A DNA stretch of 64,000 nt. Source: Bacteroidales bacterium (GTDB lineage: Bacteria > Bacteroidota > Bacteroidia > Bacteroidales > UBA12077). Numbering within the stretch: position 1 is the first letter of the stretch; every line of letters begins with the position of its first letter. The position numbers were made by a program, and so were the translations under genes. Of the stretch, positions 62,428-64,000 are shown in pieces. The notes under the pieces were generated by a model that searched no databases, was not told the DNA's origin, and was given only the letters and a program-made list of their open reading frames with translations. The stretch is from assembly GCA_013138975.1 (NCBI GenBank), contig WTBR01000132.1, positions 1 to 64,000 of the forward strand, in the 5' to 3' direction.

Positions 62428-64000
62428 ATGAACAAATTTTTATCAATATTAAAGTATTTAATACCTTACTGGCTTACTGCACTATTAAGTGTAATATTAA
62501 ATTTATTAGCTGCGATATTTTCAGTAATTTCATTTACAATGGTAATTCCATTTTTAGGATTACTGTTTTCTACTCAGAAATTTATTTCGAATCCGGTTGT
62601 TTTTAAATTGTCGGTTGAGGCTATTAGTCAGAGTTTTAATTATTATTTAGGACAAATTGTTACAGATAAAGGACAACTTCAAGCATTGTTATTTATTATT
62701 CTCATTGTTTTAACTTCAACTATTCTTAAAAATATTTTCTTATTTATTGCTAAGGTTTTAGTTATTAATATTCGCACAGGAGTTGTTAAAGATGTGCGAA
62801 ATGATCTTATGAATAAAATATTATATTTTGATTTAAGCTATTTTTCTGATGAGAAACGAGGAGATATAATTTCAAAGATGATTATTGATGTAAAAGAAAT
62901 TGAAATTTCAATTATATCATCTCTTGAGATGCTTTTTAAAGATCCGATCCTGTTTGTCGTATATTTTATCGTATTATTTTCGATGAGTTCTGAACTTTCA
63001 TTTTTAGTTATTTTAATTTTTCCTGTGTCAACATTAATTATTGGTCAAATCGGCAAGACAATAAGGAAAAAAACTATTCGTGGGCAACAGAAAATGGGAG
63101 CCCTGGTTGGAATGCTTGAAGAAACATTATCGGGAATAAAAATTGTAAAGGCCTTTAATGCGGAAACGTTAGTTGAAGATAGGTTTAAGAAACTGAATCT
63201 GTTTTATAGTAATTTATTTAGTAAAGTTTGGAGACGAAGAACATTAGCCAATCCTGTAAGTGATATATTAACAACAATATCTATTTTACTAATCATGTGG
63301 TTCGGTGGTAAAATGGTTCTTAATGCCGATGGAAGTCTTTCTTCACAAGTTTTTATAGGATACTTAGCCGTATTTACACAAGTTATTAGCCCAGTCAAAT
63401 CATTCTCAAATGGTTACTATAACATTATTAAGGGATTAGCTTCTGTAGAAAGGATTAATTCAATATTATTACAGAAATTTAATATTACAAATGTTGCAAA
63501 TGCCATTGATATCAGTGATTTTAAGGATAAAATAGAATTTAGAGATATCGTTTTTGCTTATGAAGATGATTCTAAAGTTATTTTAAGTGGAATTAATTTT
63601 ACAATAGAAAAAGGTCAAACTATTGCATTGGTTGGACAATCAGGTTCAGGCAAATCAACTATTGTTGATCTTATTCCTCGTTTTTTTGATCCATTAAGAG
63701 GAGAAATATTGATTGATAGTATTTCATTGAAAGAATATAATATTAATTCTTTGAGAAGCTTATTTGGGTATGTAAATCAAGAACCTGTATTATTTAATGA
63801 TACTATATATAATAATATATTATTTGGAAATCCGAATGCTTCTGAAGATGAAATTACGATAGCGGCAAAATTATCTTTTGCTCACGATTTCATTCTTGAA
63901 AAAGAAATGGGCTACAATACAAATTTGGGTGAGGATGGAGGTAAATTATCTTTAGGCGAAAAACAGCGTATAAGTATTGCCAGGGCTATATTAAAGAATG
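62428..64000 (+). CDS. MsbA-like ABC exporter, ATPase and permease fused (partial, runs off the window)
   Basis: At least 524 residues from ATG 62428; the 3' end lies outside. N-terminal six-helix ABC transmembrane domain (about 10-345), then the nucleotide-binding domain with Walker A GQSGSGKST, Q-loop VNQEPVLF and the signature LSLGEKQRISIARAI, where the usual LSGGQ is replaced by LSLGE. Resembles the MsbA/lipid flippase group of Bacteroidota, suggesting lipid A core or other lipid export. Starts 65 bp after purB. Confidence 0.88.
   Translation, partial: MNKFLSILKYLIPYWLTALLSVILNLLAAIFSVISFTMVIPFLGLLFSTQKFISNPVVFKLSVEAISQSFNYYLGQIVTDKGQLQALLFIILIVLTSTILKNIFLFIAKVLVINIRTGVVKDVRNDLMNKILYFDLSYFSDEKRGDIISKMIIDVKEIEISIISSLEMLFKDPILFVVYFIVLFSMSSELSFLVILIFPVSTLIIGQIGKTIRKKTIRGQQKMGALVGMLEETLSGIKIVKAFNAETLVEDRFKKLNLFYSNLFSKVWRRRTLANPVSDILTTISILLIMWFGGKMVLNADGSLSSQVFIGYLAVFTQVISPVKSFSNGYYNIIKGLASVERINSILLQKFNITNVANAIDISDFKDKIEFRDIVFAYEDDSKVILSGINFTIEKGQTIALVGQSGSGKSTIVDLIPRFFDPLRGEILIDSISLKEYNINSLRSLFGYVNQEPVLFNDTIYNNILFGNPNASEDEITIAAKLSFAHDFILEKEMGYNTNLGEDGGKLSLGEKQRISIARAILKN

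Noticed and set aside
1..64000. tRNA and rRNA genes
   Set aside because: I looked for GGTTCGAATCC-type T-loops with paired acceptor ends and for rRNA core sequences and found none; short GTTCGAAT matches lie inside coding genes.

Overview
The window is AT-rich (about 30% G+C by eye) and comes from a member of the Bacteroidota, most likely of the Bacteroidales/Marinilabiliales type. Evidence: TAxxTTTG-type -7 promoter elements, few Shine-Dalgarno sequences, gldF/gldG, DUF3078, DUF4340, a C10 peptidase, a Bacteroidales-type tryptophanase, and menaquinone genes of the futalosine route (mqnA and a MqnP-like UbiA). Ferredoxin-linked 2-oxoacid oxidoreductases, IorAB and tryptophanase suggest an anaerobic or micro-aerobic amino-acid fermenter. 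No tRNA, rRNA or CRISPR array was seen.

Layout. 0.1-2.9 kb: four-gene 2-oxoacid:ferredoxin oxidoreductase operon, then an Lrp regulator. 3.7-11 kb: a secreted CarboxypepD_reg-like protein, a large FtsX/MacB-type permease, and a divergent NtrC-type regulator/histidine kinase pair; the shared intergenic region holds a sigma54-like promoter and two palindromic sites 21 bp apart. 11-17 kb: a D-threonine aldolase/D-serine dehydratase-like enzyme, a yicC-gmk-nadD-CNNM operon and a MATE exporter. 17.5-25 kb: aromatic amino-acid catabolism (IorA-IorB fusion, aminotransferase, a broken ADP-forming acyl-CoA synthetase, tryptophanase), with small dispersed elements, an IS1380 remnant and a truncated gene duplicate. 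25-39 kb: envelope and housekeeping genes (DUF3078, WD40, ubiA/mqnP, macro domain, pheT, surE, lpxB, a DUF2807 lipoprotein, a PagL-like deacylase). 39-45.7 kb: gldFG, DUF4340, dnaN, a DnaQ-like exonuclease, an FAH-family enzyme. 45.7-52.2 kb: accessory region with a higher-order repeat array, three tiny double-glycine-leader peptide genes, a TPR-CHAT protease and an anti-sigma-like TPR protein. 52.6-58.6 kb: an HD hydrolase, a small HTH-like protein, duplicated lipoproteins beside a C10 cysteine protease, and a GNAT gene with a partial copy of itself. 58.6-64 kb: NfeD, mqnA, purB and the start of an MsbA-like ABC exporter.

The most striking system is at 46.5-50 kb. Three minus-strand genes encode 28-40 residue precursors matching the classical double-glycine leader pattern (L at -12, E at -8, L at -7, mostly I at -4, GG). 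Each ends in an acidic tail of exactly ten residues. They end at a strong terminator and lie divergent to a secreted, membrane-anchored TPR-CHAT (caspase-like) protease. The module has been duplicated in tandem: a remnant of a second CHAT signal peptide lies between two peptide genes, and the third peptide carries a G9 tract exactly at its GG site. I infer a peptide-signalling or protease-substrate module; its function is unknown.

The window also holds several families of short non-coding repeats. One has an apparent empty site elsewhere in the window, which suggests some are mobile (MITE-like).
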